A stretch of DNA of 64,000 bases from Tuwongella immobilis. GTDB lineage: Bacteria > Planctomycetota > Planctomycetia > Gemmatales > Gemmataceae. The stretch spans positions 6,238,920 through 6,302,919 of the forward strand of contig NZ_LR593887.1 in assembly GCF_901538355.1 (NCBI RefSeq), given 5' to 3'. Positions 1-8,933 of this stretch are shown here, one piece after another. Position 1 is the first letter of the stretch; every line of letters starts with the position of its first letter. Under the pieces are notes generated by a model that was not told the DNA's origin, made no database searches, and saw only the letters and a list, made by a program, of their open reading frames with translations. A program made the position numbers and the translations under genes.

Positions 1-115
1 GCAGCGCGTGATGCTGTTGCAGGTGGGTCAGGTACGCTTCCAAGCGCGAATCGTCGAGCATCCCGCTCTTGCGAATGAGGGTGACTAGATCGTCGAGAGT
101 TGCGGGTGCTGGCAT
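1..115 (-). CDS. N-terminus of a probable Ser/Thr protein kinase (partial)
   Basis: A minus-strand frame opens at the ATG whose complement lies at 113-115 and runs off the left edge, giving 38 residues. The peptide starts MPAPATLDDLVTLIRKSGML and continues with an amphipathic helix rich in Leu, Arg and His. In planctomycetes this kind of leader (a short helical segment about the product choosing between lines of defence, containing an IRKSGML-like motif) commonly precedes a cytoplasmic Ser/Thr kinase domain, but no catalytic motif is inside the window. The kinase call is therefore an inference from the leader only. The gene downstream on the same strand is outside the window; the LRR gene at 307 lies upstream. 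Confidence 0.45.
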   Translation of the reverse strand, partial: MPAPATLDDLVTLIRKSGMLDDSRLEAYLTHLQQHHAL

Positions 116-306
116 GGAGCCACCTGCGTTCAGAGTTTGGACAACGCGAAACCAACCTGCCGAATGCATTCCATGGCCGGATTCCGACACTTCGGACGGA
201 ACGCCACCGAAGCGGCCTACCTCCGATTAGCCATACTATAGGCCAGCCCTTGACGAATGGGAATCAACGATCGGGGAAAACCGAAGAATTCTCCGAAAGC
301 TGTCGA

Positions 307-1572
307 TTATATGAAATTTTCATGTGGTGGCGGACGTCGATTCCGCCGGAGCCGCGAGGAATCCGGTAGCCGTTCCGGATGTTCGTCCAAATCTAGTTTC
401 AATCGCCAATGAAAATACGGCGATTCTCGAATAATCTCGATCGCTTCTTTGGTAACCGCATTATCGGACATATCCAGTGATTCCAACTGTGCCAGCCAGG
501 GGGCATCCGCAATGGCCAGTGCGGCATCATCGCTCAGTCGATTTTTCCGAATGCGCAGGTGACGCAGCCGCAGGGCATTGTCGGATCGTGCCAGCGCTTG
601 AATTCCGCGATCGCCGAACAGATTGCCGGATAAATCCAACGATTCCACCTGTCGAAATCGCGGCGAGTTCACCAATTCTTGGATGCCCGGCAGACTAATT
701 GTGCTTTCCTCCAGATTCAGCACCCGCGCTCGCTGCATCAGGCGATGCCAGAGGTCGCCGCTAAGCAGCCAATGAATGCCCATGTCGCCGATATGATTTT
801 GATGCAACATCAAGCGGTTCAATCGTTTCAGATGCGGCGATTCCGACAGCATCCGCACCGCCCCGTCGCTCAGATCGTTCCCGCTGAGATCCAGCGTGTG
901 CAATCGCCGCAATCGCGGATTTCGGGCCAGGGCATCAACCCCGGCATCGGCAATTCGGCCATTATCGTTCAGATGCAATTCCGTAAGTCGTGCGACCCAA
1001 TCGGCTTGCATCAGTTGCCGCACCCCTTCACTGGTGAGCGAATTCACACTGAGGTCTAAAATTTCGAGCCGCTCCAAAAATGGCGCACGGGCCAACAGCG
1101 TCATGGTGCCATTGCCCAAGTCGTTGCCGCACAAATCCAATTCGCGGAGCTGCGATAATTCTTGCCGTTGTAAAATGCGTCCCATCCAACTGGCGGCATC
1201 GTACAGCCGTAACCGTCGCAGGGATGGAATCTGTCTTAGAATTTCGCCATGATCGAAAAAATCCCGCCCCGACATGGAAACGCTTTCCAGCAATCCCCGC
1301 CGAAATTGGGCATCCGAGACGATTCCTTTGAGTGGATGCAGCCAATCGGCGGCGTATTGATGCAAGAGTTCCGATTCGCGTTGGCGCAATTTTTTGCGGC
1401 GGCGATCATCCGCGGCCATGCGTGCGAGTGCGCATTGCACGCGAATCAATTCTCCTCGGGGGTCGTGACGCTCATCCAAAAAATCGGCGAAGATCAGTCG
1501 CGGGGCATCCTCATGCCACTGCGCCTGAATCCACTGCAAGAACCCTTGTTCCTCGGGCCAGAGTGGTGTCAT
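307..1572 (-). CDS. TIGR02996-domain leucine-rich repeat protein
   Basis: A 421-residue protein. Residues 1-45 (MTPLWPEEQGFLQWI...) match the TIGR02996 leader, which carries the typical APRLIFADFLDE core and is found mainly in Gemmata-like planctomycetes. Residues 100-400 are at least seven leucine-rich repeats of the ribonuclease-inhibitor type, with LxxLDLSxNxLxDxG consensus, for example near DLCGNDLG, DLSVNSLT, DLSGNDLSD and DLSGNLFGD. The frame is open 85 codons further upstream, but the ATG at 1572 begins exactly at the TIGR02996 leader and the upstream stretch is Arg/Cys-rich without domain similarity. No signal peptide is seen, so it is probably cytoplasmic. LRR proteins of this kind are presumed to bind proteins; the partner is unknown. 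Confidence 0.85.
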   Translation of the reverse strand: MTPLWPEEQGFLQWIQAQWHEDAPRLIFADFLDERHDPRGELIRVQCALARMAADDRRRKKLRQRESELLHQYAADWLHPLKGIVSDAQFRRGLLESVSMSGRDFFDHGEILRQIPSLRRLRLYDAASWMGRILQRQELSQLRELDLCGNDLGNGTMTLLARAPFLERLEILDLSVNSLTSEGVRQLMQADWVARLTELHLNDNGRIADAGVDALARNPRLRRLHTLDLSGNDLSDGAVRMLSESPHLKRLNRLMLHQNHIGDMGIHWLLSGDLWHRLMQRARVLNLEESTISLPGIQELVNSPRFRQVESLDLSGNLFGDRGIQALARSDNALRLRHLRIRKNRLSDDAALAIADAPWLAQLESLDMSDNAVTKEAIEIIRESPYFHWRLKLDLDEHPERLPDSSRLRRNRRPPPHENFI

Positions 1573-1741
1573 ACATCCCCATCGCCAGCACCGAAATCGA
1601 TCGTCCCAGCCGATCTGGTCTGAGAGTCCTGCCCCCGCGCAATCGATTCCGGTATTGCATTGTTGGTGGCGAATTTTCCAGAGGCAAGACACCGCCGGAA
1701 TCTTTCCGATTTCTCGAATTCCACGAACGTGCGTCCGTAGA

Positions 1742-1909
1742 TTAGCGGACCGTCTTCCCCGGCGGCGGCGGCACGCGCGGCCCGGTCGGAATCTTCGATT
1801 CAATCTTGGGATAGGTCGGCTCGGCACCGCCGCATCCGGCGATCATCCCCAGCAGAATGCCTGCGACCCAACAGCGGCACCGGATTCGCTTCCAATTTCG
1901 CATACTCAT
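1742..1909 (-). CDS. small Pro-rich lipoprotein
   Basis: A 55-residue lipoprotein starting [11 protein letters not shown]. It has a basic N-terminus, a hydrophobic stretch and a lipobox ending LLGMIAGC, so Cys26 would be lipidated. The mature part is only about 30 residues and Pro-rich. The start ATG overlaps the stop codon of the DUF1559 gene as ATGA (1906-1909), so the two are translationally coupled. Small lipoproteins directly after a DUF1559 gene are common in planctomycetes; the pairing suggests a shared cell-envelope role. The function is unknown. Confidence 0.75.
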   Translation of the reverse strand: MSMRNWKRIRCRCWVAGILLGMIAGCGGAEPTYPKIESKIPTGPRVPPPPGKTVR

Positions 1910-2829
1910 GGCAATGTCACCGCCTCGCCGCCCGATCGGGTGGCCAATCCCGGCAGCAATCCCGCCGAGCCATAGGTCAAATAGTGTACCGACCCATCGA
2001 CCATCAGCCAGTTGCCCCCACCCGGGTGCAAACTCCAGAAGTGCCACGAATGTTCCAACGCGGGATCCACCAATTTCCCTGGACGGAATTGTTCCGCCAG
2101 CCCCGTTGGATCGCGGCGTTCGACCACGCCCAGGGTCACATCCGTCGTCCCGAAATTCGGCGCAGGCCCCGACCCGGCAAACCACCAGCCGTACACCAGA
2201 TCCTGCGAGGGCGGCCGCTCCCCCACCATCAGCGTATTCGAGGTGCCATCAGTAAACGACGCAAACCGATTTTGGGCATTGACATGCAGCGCCCCATCAA
2301 ACGCAAATTGATGGGTGCCACTCACCCCCAGATAGCCGGTCAACGCCACCCGTTGCCCCTGCTGGTAGGTCAACAGATCCGAACGGGTATCCGATGCACA
2401 CTGGAACAATTTCACCGGAATCCCATTGAGCGTATTGTCGGGCAAAATCGGCTGCCCCTGAAGATACTGCCACCAGGGATGGGCCGCGAAATCGACCTGC
2501 CGATAGATGTTTTCCTGCTCCACGTACGGGGCGATTCGCAGCATCCACCCGAACAGCCAACGGGTATCCCCGGGCGCAGGTCGGGCGAATTCCGGATAGT
2601 ACGAAGGGGCCAGCGAATGCGCCGGGGGCAGCATTTGTTGCGAATCATGATAGTTGTGCAACGCTAACCCGATTTGCTTCAACGAGTTGCGGCACTGGGC
2701 CCGAGCCGCCGCCTCGCGAACCTTCTGGATCGCAGGCAACAGTAACCCGATCAAAATTGCGATGATTCCGATGACCACGAGCAATTCAATGAGCGTGAAT
2801 GCTCGTCGATCGATGCGAAGGCCGGCCAT
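1906..2829 (-). CDS. DUF1559 family prepilin-like protein
   Basis: A 307-residue protein with the type IV prepilin-like N-terminal methylation helix ([20 protein letters not shown]) at about residues 10-30, followed by the DUF1559 signature [20 protein letters not shown] and a C-terminal block ending in the usual [10 protein letters not shown] motif. The Glu of TLIEL and the helix predict processing by a prepilin peptidase and assembly or anchoring in the inner membrane. DUF1559 proteins form very large paralogous families in planctomycetes and are thought to be pseudopilin-like surface or secretion components, with no assigned substrate. It is coupled to the lipoprotein at 1742 and divergent from the small gene at 2947. 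Confidence 0.92.
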   Translation of the reverse strand: MAGLRIDRRAFTLIELLVVIGIIAILIGLLLPAIQKVREAAARAQCRNSLKQIGLALHNYHDSQQMLPPAHSLAPSYYPEFARPAPGDTRWLFGWMLRIAPYVEQENIYRQVDFAAHPWWQYLQGQPILPDNTLNGIPVKLFQCASDTRSDLLTYQQGQRVALTGYLGVSGTHQFAFDGALHVNAQNRFASFTDGTSNTLMVGERPPSQDLVYGWWFAGSGPAPNFGTTDVTLGVVERRDPTGLAEQFRPGKLVDPALEHSWHFWSLHPGGGNWLMVDGSVHYLTYGSAGLLPGLATRSGGEAVTLP

Positions 2830-2946
2830 ACGAATGTCCTTGCGTTGCAGGTCGGTCTAGCAAGACGAATCCCATCGAGATAAAATTGGCCACGAAGCGG
2901 CCCTAGAACGGATTTGGGGCCTCGGTTGATTGTTCGAGGAACACCC

Positions 2947-3129
2947 ATGGACACTTCCAAACCGTCGCCAACTGCCAAGCCAAACTTAACTCCCGAAGTT
3001 CCTCCCACTCCCATCGACGCTGCCGTGGATTGGAACGATCGGCTCGCATTTCAAATTTGGACGATTTTGTTCCTGTCCACCCTGTGCTTCGGGCTGCTGC
3101 ACTATCTCATGTTGTTTATTCGGTCTTAG
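2947..3129 (+). CDS. small single-span membrane protein
   Basis: A 60-residue protein, MDTSKPSPTAKPN..., with a Pro-rich cytoplasmic head of about 25 residues and one hydrophobic segment (WTILFLSTLCFGLLHYLML) near the C-terminus. An in-frame ATG exists 33 bases upstream, but the ATG at 2947 has a good Shine-Dalgarno GAGGA at 2936-2940. The gene lies alone, divergent from the DUF1559 gene and convergent with the DHH gene. I recognise no family. Confidence 0.6.
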   Translation: MDTSKPSPTAKPNLTPEVPPTPIDAAVDWNDRLAFQIWTILFLSTLCFGLLHYLMLFIRS

Positions 3130-3263
3130 TGCCGGCTGCGGACGCGCGAACAGCCCGTTCCTTGCGATTCTTGCTGTATCGTAGCCCGCCGTCACCGCCG
3201 CTGTCAATTCAGCAGTCGGTGAAAAGGCGGGTTCGCATCGTGTCGCCTGCATCCCGCGAATTC

Positions 3264-3286
3264 CAGCCCGCAGAACTGCCGGGCTG
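3264..3286. terminator. hairpin downstream of the 2947 gene
   Basis: A perfect 7-base inverted repeat, CAGCCCG at 3264-3270 and CGGGCTG at 3280-3286, with a 9-base loop. It lies between two convergent genes and just before a longer hairpin. There is no T tract, so termination is an inference. Confidence 0.4.
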
Positions 3287-3299
3287 AGCGGAAATGCAA

Positions 3300-3338
3300 C
3301 ATGCCTCCGAATCATCCCAGGGATGGCTCGGAGGCATG
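3300..3338. terminator. bidirectional terminator hairpin
   Basis: CATGCCTCCGA at 3300-3310 pairs perfectly with TCGGAGGCATG at 3328-3338. The loop contains a second palindrome, CATCCC/GGGATG (3313-3318 and 3320-3325), so the element folds into a long stem with one small internal loop. It sits between the convergent genes ending at 3129 and 3363, with AATTT on the plus side and weak T runs on the minus side. Confidence 0.7.
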
Positions 3339-3362
3339 GCAATTTCACCGATCGGAACGCGG

Positions 3363-4448
3363 TTACTTCAGGTTTTCCAGCAATTGCTTGCGTTTCACCA
3401 GTCGTTGTCCGCGGCATTCATCGATGTGCAGAGCTTTCAGAAAGCGTTTGCGCAGCAAGGATTGCAACTCTTCGATGGCGCTTGCCGACGTGCTGGTGAG
3501 CTTGATGCAGCCCCCTGCGCGACGATCGTGGCCACCGGCTTTGCCCAGTTCCCCGACGACGGTGCGGAGCATGTCTCCGGCGGCGGCATCAGGCAACGAG
3601 CTGCGAACCGACATCACCAACTTATCACCACAAACCCCGGCACAAACGGCCCAGTCGACGCGTTCGAAGCGGATGGCAAAATCCGCAACTTCCGCGGCTT
3701 GTTCGGGTTGTGGCAGGTTATCCACCCAACTAATGATCAGCCGATCGTAAATGAATGAACTTTGCAGTGCCTGCAACAGACATTCAAAGTGGCTGTGCGG
3801 AAGTCGGGCGTTGCGGATTTGAGCGATGAGGCTTCGATTGGCGAGTGGGAACAGCGTGCGAAGGGCTTCTTCGTCCGATGGTCCGGCTTCGCTGGGGTAG
3901 CCACAAACTTCGGTCTCGATTCCGTACAGCAGTGCGGTGGCCACACGACCGGGGATCGGAACCCCCTGTTCCATGAGATACCGCGTAACCAGCGTACAGG
4001 TGGCGCCAAGGCTGGGCCGAATGTCCACAAATGGGACATGGCTGACATCGCCAGGCGTGTCGTGGTGATCGAGCACCGCGACCAGAGGGATATTGGCGGA
4101 GAAACTGTGTCGGCCGGTATTCGGCTGGCTGTCCACCATGACCACAGCTTCTTCGGGCTCGCAGACCATCTCTTCGATGGGGAGCAAGTCGAGTTTGAGG
4201 GTTTCGACCATCGCACGATTTTCCGCGCGGCTAATGAGGCCATCGCGGGTCAGGCGGGTCGGTTTCCCCAATTTTGTTTCGACCAAATGTGCTAATCCCA
4301 GCATACTCCCCAAACTATCGGGGTCGGGATTCACATGGGAAACGAATGTCACGCGGGATGCGTGTTGAAGCGACTGCAGAAATCGACTCGATCGTTTCAA
4401 TCGAGACCTATTTCCGACGACTTCCGGTTCGGCGCCCAGTTGCGCCAT
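3363..4448 (-). CDS. DHH/DHHA1 family phosphoesterase (NrnA/RecJ-like)
   Basis: A 361-residue cytoplasmic enzyme of the DHH superfamily. Residues 37-50 (SHVNPDPDSLGSML) are motif I, VMVDSQ near 104 is motif II, and LDHHD at 126-130 is the name-giving DHH metal-binding motif. ETEVCGY near 179 and the C-terminal GGHDRRAGG at 305-313 are the DHHA1-type substrate part. Enzymes with this layout (NrnA) degrade nanoRNA or 3'-phosphoadenosine 5'-phosphate using Mn2+; the exact substrate here is inferred. The longer frame starts 17 codons upstream, but MAQLGAEPEV is a more usual start. A promoter-like pair lies about 90 bases upstream. Confidence 0.82.
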   Translation of the reverse strand: MAQLGAEPEVVGNRSRLKRSSRFLQSLQHASRVTFVSHVNPDPDSLGSMLGLAHLVETKLGKPTRLTRDGLISRAENRAMVETLKLDLLPIEEMVCEPEEAVVMVDSQPNTGRHSFSANIPLVAVLDHHDTPGDVSHVPFVDIRPSLGATCTLVTRYLMEQGVPIPGRVATALLYGIETEVCGYPSEAGPSDEEALRTLFPLANRSLIAQIRNARLPHSHFECLLQALQSSFIYDRLIISWVDNLPQPEQAAEVADFAIRFERVDWAVCAGVCGDKLVMSVRSSLPDAAAGDMLRTVVGELGKAGGHDRRAGGCIKLTSTSASAIEELQSLLRKRFLKALHIDECRGQRLVKRKQLLENLK

Positions 4449-4537
4449 GGCAGCGATTCTCCCGAGGCCGAACGGTCCACCGCACCCGGCGGCAAACAAA
4501 GGCGTCTTGAAGACACACGCTCGGCACTCCTCTCTAT

Positions 4538-4566
4538 CTTATACCTTATCGTCTCGGACTCGCCAA
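4538..4566 (-). promoter_or_regulatory. candidate sigma70-like promoter for the DHH gene
   Basis: On the minus strand a -35-like TTGGCG (complement of 4561-4566) and a -10-like TATAAG (complement of 4538-4543) are separated by exactly 17 bases. They match the consensus at 4/6 and 5/6 positions and point towards the start at 4448, with a leader of about 80 bases. Planctomycete promoters are poorly defined, so this is a pattern match only. Confidence 0.4.
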
Positions 4567-4861
4567 GATCGACAAAAAAACCGAAAAAATCTCCCGACTT
4601 CTCTGCCACCTCAAAACTCTTTTGCTGCCACAGGTTGCGAAAAGTCGCGCAGGATGGTCATTTCACGCGGATTCGCCCCATTGCGTGCATTCCGCAACCC
4701 GCAACAGCCATGCGGATCGTGCCCAATACGACGACGGTTCCTACAATAGCTTGAGGAGTTTCCCGATGGGGCTGCTTCTTCCGTGTGCGAAAATCAGCTA
4801 AACTCGGGAAGATATCCCGGTTGATGGCGAATCCTCCGGTTGACATTGCAGAAAGGCCAAC
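4567..4861. other. remainder of divergent intergenic region (4449-4861) without a gene
   Basis: The 413-base gap between divergent starts at 4448 and 4862 has no credible coding frame: short open stretches lack ribosome sites and family motifs. The right end holds two copies of CCGGTTGA (4817-4824 and 4836-4843) spaced 19 bases apart just before the ribosome site AAAGG of the SDR gene. These could be an operator, but this is weak. Confidence 0.4.
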
Positions 4862-5734
4862 ATGCGACGGGACTTGCGAGGCCGAGTCGTTCTGGTGACA
4901 GGCAGCTCGCGAAATTTGGGGAAGCGCATCGCTCAGATGCTCGCCCAACGTGGAGCCAAACTGGTCATCACCGGCCGGGATCCCAGCTTGGTGGAGGCGA
5001 CGGCTGCTGAAATTCGCCGCGACGGTGCCGAGGTTCTTGGCATTGCCGGCGATCTGACGCAAGATGCCGACCGCATTCGACTTCGAGACGCGATTGTCGA
5101 GCGATTCGGCGGGCTAGACGTGCTCATCAACAATGCAGGCATGGCCAGTTTTGGAGAATTCGCCACCAGCAGCGAAGCCCTGATGCGTACCATTTTGGAA
5201 ATCAACTTCTTCACGCCGGTGGAGTTGATTCGCCTGTTTACCCCGTTGCTCAAAGCCTCTGCCGATCAAGGCCGGATTGATGGCCAGGGGTGGCGACCGG
5301 CGATTGTCAACATTAGCTCCATCTGCGGACGTGTGGGCATTCCTTCGTACCCCGAACATTCTTCCAGCAAGTTCGCCATCGCTGGCATGACCGAATCGCT
5401 CCACGGGGAGTACAGCCGATTCGATATTGATGTGCTGCTGATTGTTCCGGGCACGGTGAATATGCCGGATCGCATGCGGCATTATCTGCGGAACGAAGGC
5501 CGCATTTCGCTGGATCTTCGCGGCACCCCGCAAGACACGGTTGCCGAGAAGATTATTCGCGCCATCGAGCGGAATCGTCGGGAGACGTTGATTGGCGGGA
5601 TGACCAAGTTTTTGGTGCTGAGCAAGAAACTGGCACCTCGCATTCTGGAATTCTTCATGATCCGCAAGGTGCGGAATTTCGAGAAGCGGGCCAAACTCGG
5701 CGAAGGATCCGCCACCACCGCTGGAAACGAGTAG
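4862..5734 (+). CDS. short-chain dehydrogenase/reductase family protein with His replacing the catalytic Tyr
   Basis: A 290-residue classical-type SDR. The Rossmann glycine motif TGSSRNLG is near residue 14, the NNAG motif is near 91, and the catalytic-region Ser is Ser153 in NISSICG. In the canonical S-x12-YxxxK arrangement the Tyr would be residue 166, but codon 5357-5359 is CAT (His166), followed by SSSK with Lys170 intact; a Tyr163 lies three residues earlier. The protein may therefore be a modified or inactive reductase, or may use His. It is the first gene of a tight cluster: the asparagine-synthase-like gene starts 6 bases after its stop, then an ABC exporter follows. A role in making or modifying the exported molecule is an inference. 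Confidence 0.88.
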   Translation: MRRDLRGRVVLVTGSSRNLGKRIAQMLAQRGAKLVITGRDPSLVEATAAEIRRDGAEVLGIAGDLTQDADRIRLRDAIVERFGGLDVLINNAGMASFGEFATSSEALMRTILEINFFTPVELIRLFTPLLKASADQGRIDGQGWRPAIVNISSICGRVGIPSYPEHSSSKFAIAGMTESLHGEYSRFDIDVLLIVPGTVNMPDRMRHYLRNEGRISLDLRGTPQDTVAEKIIRAIERNRRETLIGGMTKFLVLSKKLAPRILEFFMIRKVRNFEKRAKLGEGSATTAGNE

Positions 5735-5740
5735 CGATTC

Positions 5741-7756
5741 ATGTGCGGCATTGCAGGAATTATTGATTTAGCTGGCCAACAGCCGATCACCATGGATCGC
5801 CTCTCGGCGATGGCGACGGCAATCATCCACCGTGGGCCCGACGAAGACGGCTTCTTCCAAGAGCCGGGGCTGGGGTTTGCCTCGCGCCGATTGAGCATCG
5901 TCGGCCTGGCCGATGGTCGCCAACCCATCACCAACGAAGATGGTTCGGTGGTGGTGGTATTCAACGGCGAATTGTTCGATTATCCCGAACAACGGGCCAT
6001 GCTGGAAGGCAAAGGCCACAAGTTCGTCACGCATACCGATACCGAATTGATTCCCCACATGTGGGAAGAATATGGCGAGCAGATGTTCGAGCATCTGCAC
6101 GGCCAATTCGCCATCTGCTTGTATGATCGCAAGCAGCGCTGCGTGATTCTGGCTCGCGATCGCATTGGCATTTGCCCGCTGTTTTACAGCATTCAACGGG
6201 GACCGGGCGGCGAAGAAAAATTCATCTTCGGCTCGGAAATCAAAGCGCTGCTCGCCTCCGGATTGGTGCCCGCCAAGGCGGATGTCGCGGGGCTGATGCA
6301 CGTGTTCACCTTCGTGGCGGCTCCTGGCCCGGCAACCGCGTTCGCCGGGGTGACCGCAATGATCCCCGGGCGGTACATCCGCATCGATTTGGATCGATCG
6401 TCCAACAAAGTCAGCGACCAACGTCCGTACTGGCAACTGAGCTTCCCCGACTGGGGAAGTGAGGAAAGCGCGAACGAATCTGAGGATCGTCTGGTTGATC
6501 GGTTTGAAGAAGTTCTGCTGGGTGCCGTATCTCGCCGTTTGCGAGCGGATGTCCCGGTTGTATCGTATCTAAGCGGCGGGGTGGATTCGTCGCTTGTCGT
6601 GGCTTTGGCGTGCAAAGTGCTTGGGCGGCCGATTCCCACCTTTACGATTGGGGTGAAGGCCAAGGGGCTCAACGAAGAAGCCGAAGCCGGGATTGTCGCC
6701 AAGCATTTGAATGCGACTCCGGTGATTGTCCCCTGCGGTGATGCCGAGGTGCGGGACACTTACCCGGAAATGATCGAAGCGGGTGAAGGTCCGGTCATCG
6801 ATACCGCCTGTGCGGCCATGGTGCTGCTGGCGAAAAGCGTGCGGGCGCATGGCTTTAAGGTAGCCCTGACCGGCGAAGGGGCCGATGAATGGCTGGCGGG
6901 GTATCCCTGGTTCAAGATCCACAAATTATTGGGATTCTTGGATGTGATTCCGGGTGTGAATATCAGCCTGGGCCTGCGACAATTGGTGCTGTCGCTGATT
7001 GGTCAGCCGAAATTTAGCAAGGATCTGCTCAAACGGGCTCGCAATGCCGTGGGTGGGCACAATGCGTGGCTCGATTTGTATGGCATGATGAGTGTTTCCA
7101 AGCTGCGATTCTTCGCGCCGGAACATCAGGCGATTGCCACCCAACGGGCATTTGTGGATGAATTGCAGGTGAATCCGGCGATTTCCCGCTGGCACCCGTT
7201 CCACCGGTCGCTCTACATGGGTGGTCGCGTGCATTTGCCCGGTTTGCTGCTGGGGCCGAAAGGGGATCGCCCGGCGTTGCATTCCTCGGTGGAAACGCGG
7301 TACCCGTTCTTGGATGAACAGGTGATCCAGTTTCTGGCGAATCTGCATCCGAAGTGGAAGTTGCCGGGCTTCCAAGACAAATATCTGCTGCGCAAACTCG
7401 CACTGCGCTGGCTGCCGAAATCGATTGCCCTGCGGAAGAAACTGATGTTCCGCGCTCCGATGGATAGCTTCCATCTGACGCCCGCCCAGGGACAAACCAA
7501 AGCGGGCTGGATCGAACAGGTTCTCAGCCGTGAATCGCTGAAGAAGACGGGCTATTTTGATGCCGATGCCGTGGCGTACTGGCGCGAAAAGCTGCCGAGC
7601 ATGCCGCGAATGCTCAAGCGGACGACCATCGAAATGGGCCTGGTGGGAGTTACCGCCACCCAATTGTGGCATCACTTGTTTATTTCCGGCGATTTGGCCG
7701 AGATTCCTTCGTGGATTCGGTCCAGTGCGGCGGGAATGGCGAATCGCGGCAGTTAG
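5741..7756 (+). CDS. asnB: asparagine synthase-like glutamine amidotransferase
   Basis: A 671-residue AsnB-family enzyme. MCGIAGII places the catalytic nucleophile at Cys2 of the N-terminal class II glutaminase domain, with HRGPDE near residue 31 and FNGELFD near 76. The C-terminal synthetase domain carries the PP-loop SGGVDSS near residue 281, which binds ATP, and TGEGADE near 380. It transfers ammonia from glutamine to an adenylated carboxylate. True asparagine synthetase is possible, but many family members amidate natural products or envelope components, and the position between an SDR and a DevCAB-like exporter favours a specialised role. The last 60 residues look complete; no damage is seen. 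Confidence 0.88.
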   Translation: MCGIAGIIDLAGQQPITMDRLSAMATAIIHRGPDEDGFFQEPGLGFASRRLSIVGLADGRQPITNEDGSVVVVFNGELFDYPEQRAMLEGKGHKFVTHTDTELIPHMWEEYGEQMFEHLHGQFAICLYDRKQRCVILARDRIGICPLFYSIQRGPGGEEKFIFGSEIKALLASGLVPAKADVAGLMHVFTFVAAPGPATAFAGVTAMIPGRYIRIDLDRSSNKVSDQRPYWQLSFPDWGSEESANESEDRLVDRFEEVLLGAVSRRLRADVPVVSYLSGGVDSSLVVALACKVLGRPIPTFTIGVKAKGLNEEAEAGIVAKHLNATPVIVPCGDAEVRDTYPEMIEAGEGPVIDTACAAMVLLAKSVRAHGFKVALTGEGADEWLAGYPWFKIHKLLGFLDVIPGVNISLGLRQLVLSLIGQPKFSKDLLKRARNAVGGHNAWLDLYGMMSVSKLRFFAPEHQAIATQRAFVDELQVNPAISRWHPFHRSLYMGGRVHLPGLLLGPKGDRPALHSSVETRYPFLDEQVIQFLANLHPKWKLPGFQDKYLLRKLALRWLPKSIALRKKLMFRAPMDSFHLTPAQGQTKAGWIEQVLSRESLKKTGYFDADAVAYWREKLPSMPRMLKRTTIEMGLVGVTATQLWHHLFISGDLAEIPSWIRSSAAGMANRGS

Positions 7757-7783
7757 TCGGGCTTGCATCGGAGATCGACCGGC

Positions 7784-8911
7784 ATGAATTACGCCTTGCA
7801 AACCCTGTGGCACGATCGGGCACGCTTCCTTCCGGGCGTGCTGGCGGTGGCGTTCTCGGCCGTGCTCATCGGCGTGCAGTGCGGACTGCTGCTCGGGTTA
7901 TTCTCGCTCACGTCGATCTCCATCGATTTATCCCCCGCGCAAATCTGGGTTGGCTCGCCCAAGATGCTCTCGGTCGATCTGGGCGACCCCATTCCGGAAA
8001 GTTTCACCGGTCGCGTTGCCAGCGAACCGGGAATCGTCCGCACCGAAATGTACTATCAGTTGTTCGCCAATTTCACCAAACCCGACGGTGGTTCCGATAA
8101 GTGCATGATTATCGGCTTCAGTTTGGAGCCCAATGCGCTCGGTGCCATGAGTGTGGTCACGGATCAGATGCGGCACGATCTCAGCGAGCCGTTCGCGATT
8201 GTCATTGATGAATCCGATTTTGATCGTCTGGGCATCAAACAGGTCGGCGACACAGCGGAAATTAACAAGCAGCGGGTGCGTGTTGTCGGGACCGTTCAGG
8301 GGGTCAAAGGGTTAGCGGCCGCCTACATTCTTTGCTCGCCGGCAACCGCCCGTGCCCTGCTGAAAGTGAACTGTCCGCCCGGAAATACCGTTTTTGTGCT
8401 TGCGGAATGCGAAAATCCGGCAGAGGCACCGGCCATTGTCGAACGCCTTCGGGAAAAATATCCGAATGATATGAGTGTGTTCGCCTCGGCAGACTTTTCC
8501 AAACATTCCCGTTTGCACTGGTTAATCAAAACCAAGGCCGGGATTGCATTGGGGTATGCCGCGTTGTTGGGGTTGCTCGTGGGGCTGGTGGTGACCAGTC
8601 AAACCCTCTACGCCGCAACCACCGCATCGGCCCGCGAGTACGCCATTTTGCTCGCCCTGGGGATTCCTCGCTGGCGGGTGTCCATGGCGGTCGTCTCGCA
8701 ATCGTTCTGGGTGGGGACAATGGGCATTTTGGTGGCAATTCCCACCATCTTTGGCATGGGGCATTTGGTGGGCGTGATTGGCATTCAAGTGCTGATGCCG
8801 CCTTGGCTTCTGGCCAGCACCATCGGCGTCACCATGGCCATGGCCAGCTTGTCCGGCCTGATGGCATTGCGGTCGGTTCGACAGATCGAGCCGAACAACC
8901 TGTTGCGGTAA
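7784..8911 (+). CDS. ABC exporter permease, FtsX/DevC-like
   Basis: A 375-residue membrane protein. One transmembrane segment lies near residues 16-38 (LPGVLAVAFSAVLIGVQCGL), then a large extracytoplasmic domain of about 210 residues, then three C-terminal spans with the FtsX-type signature around AREYAILLALGIPRWRV. This is the MacB/FtsX/DevC fold, and its length is close to cyanobacterial DevC. The frame is open 7 codons upstream, but ATG 7784 begins the typical MNYALQTL sequence. The gene follows the amidotransferase by 27 bases and precedes the cognate ATPase by 22 bases with a good AGAAGGAG ribosome site. Confidence 0.88.
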   Translation: MNYALQTLWHDRARFLPGVLAVAFSAVLIGVQCGLLLGLFSLTSISIDLSPAQIWVGSPKMLSVDLGDPIPESFTGRVASEPGIVRTEMYYQLFANFTKPDGGSDKCMIIGFSLEPNALGAMSVVTDQMRHDLSEPFAIVIDESDFDRLGIKQVGDTAEINKQRVRVVGTVQGVKGLAAAYILCSPATARALLKVNCPPGNTVFVLAECENPAEAPAIVERLREKYPNDMSVFASADFSKHSRLHWLIKTKAGIALGYAALLGLLVGLVVTSQTLYAATTASAREYAILLALGIPRWRVSMAVVSQSFWVGTMGILVAIPTIFGMGHLVGVIGIQVLMPPWLLASTIGVTMAMASLSGLMALRSVRQIEPNNLLR

Positions 8912-8933
8912 TCCACCAGAAGGAGTCGCATTC

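Noticed and set aside
4840-4845. TTGACA as a -35 element for the SDR gene
   Set aside because: It lies only 17 bases before the start codon, so a -10 and leader would not fit; transcription must start further upstream or the match is by chance.
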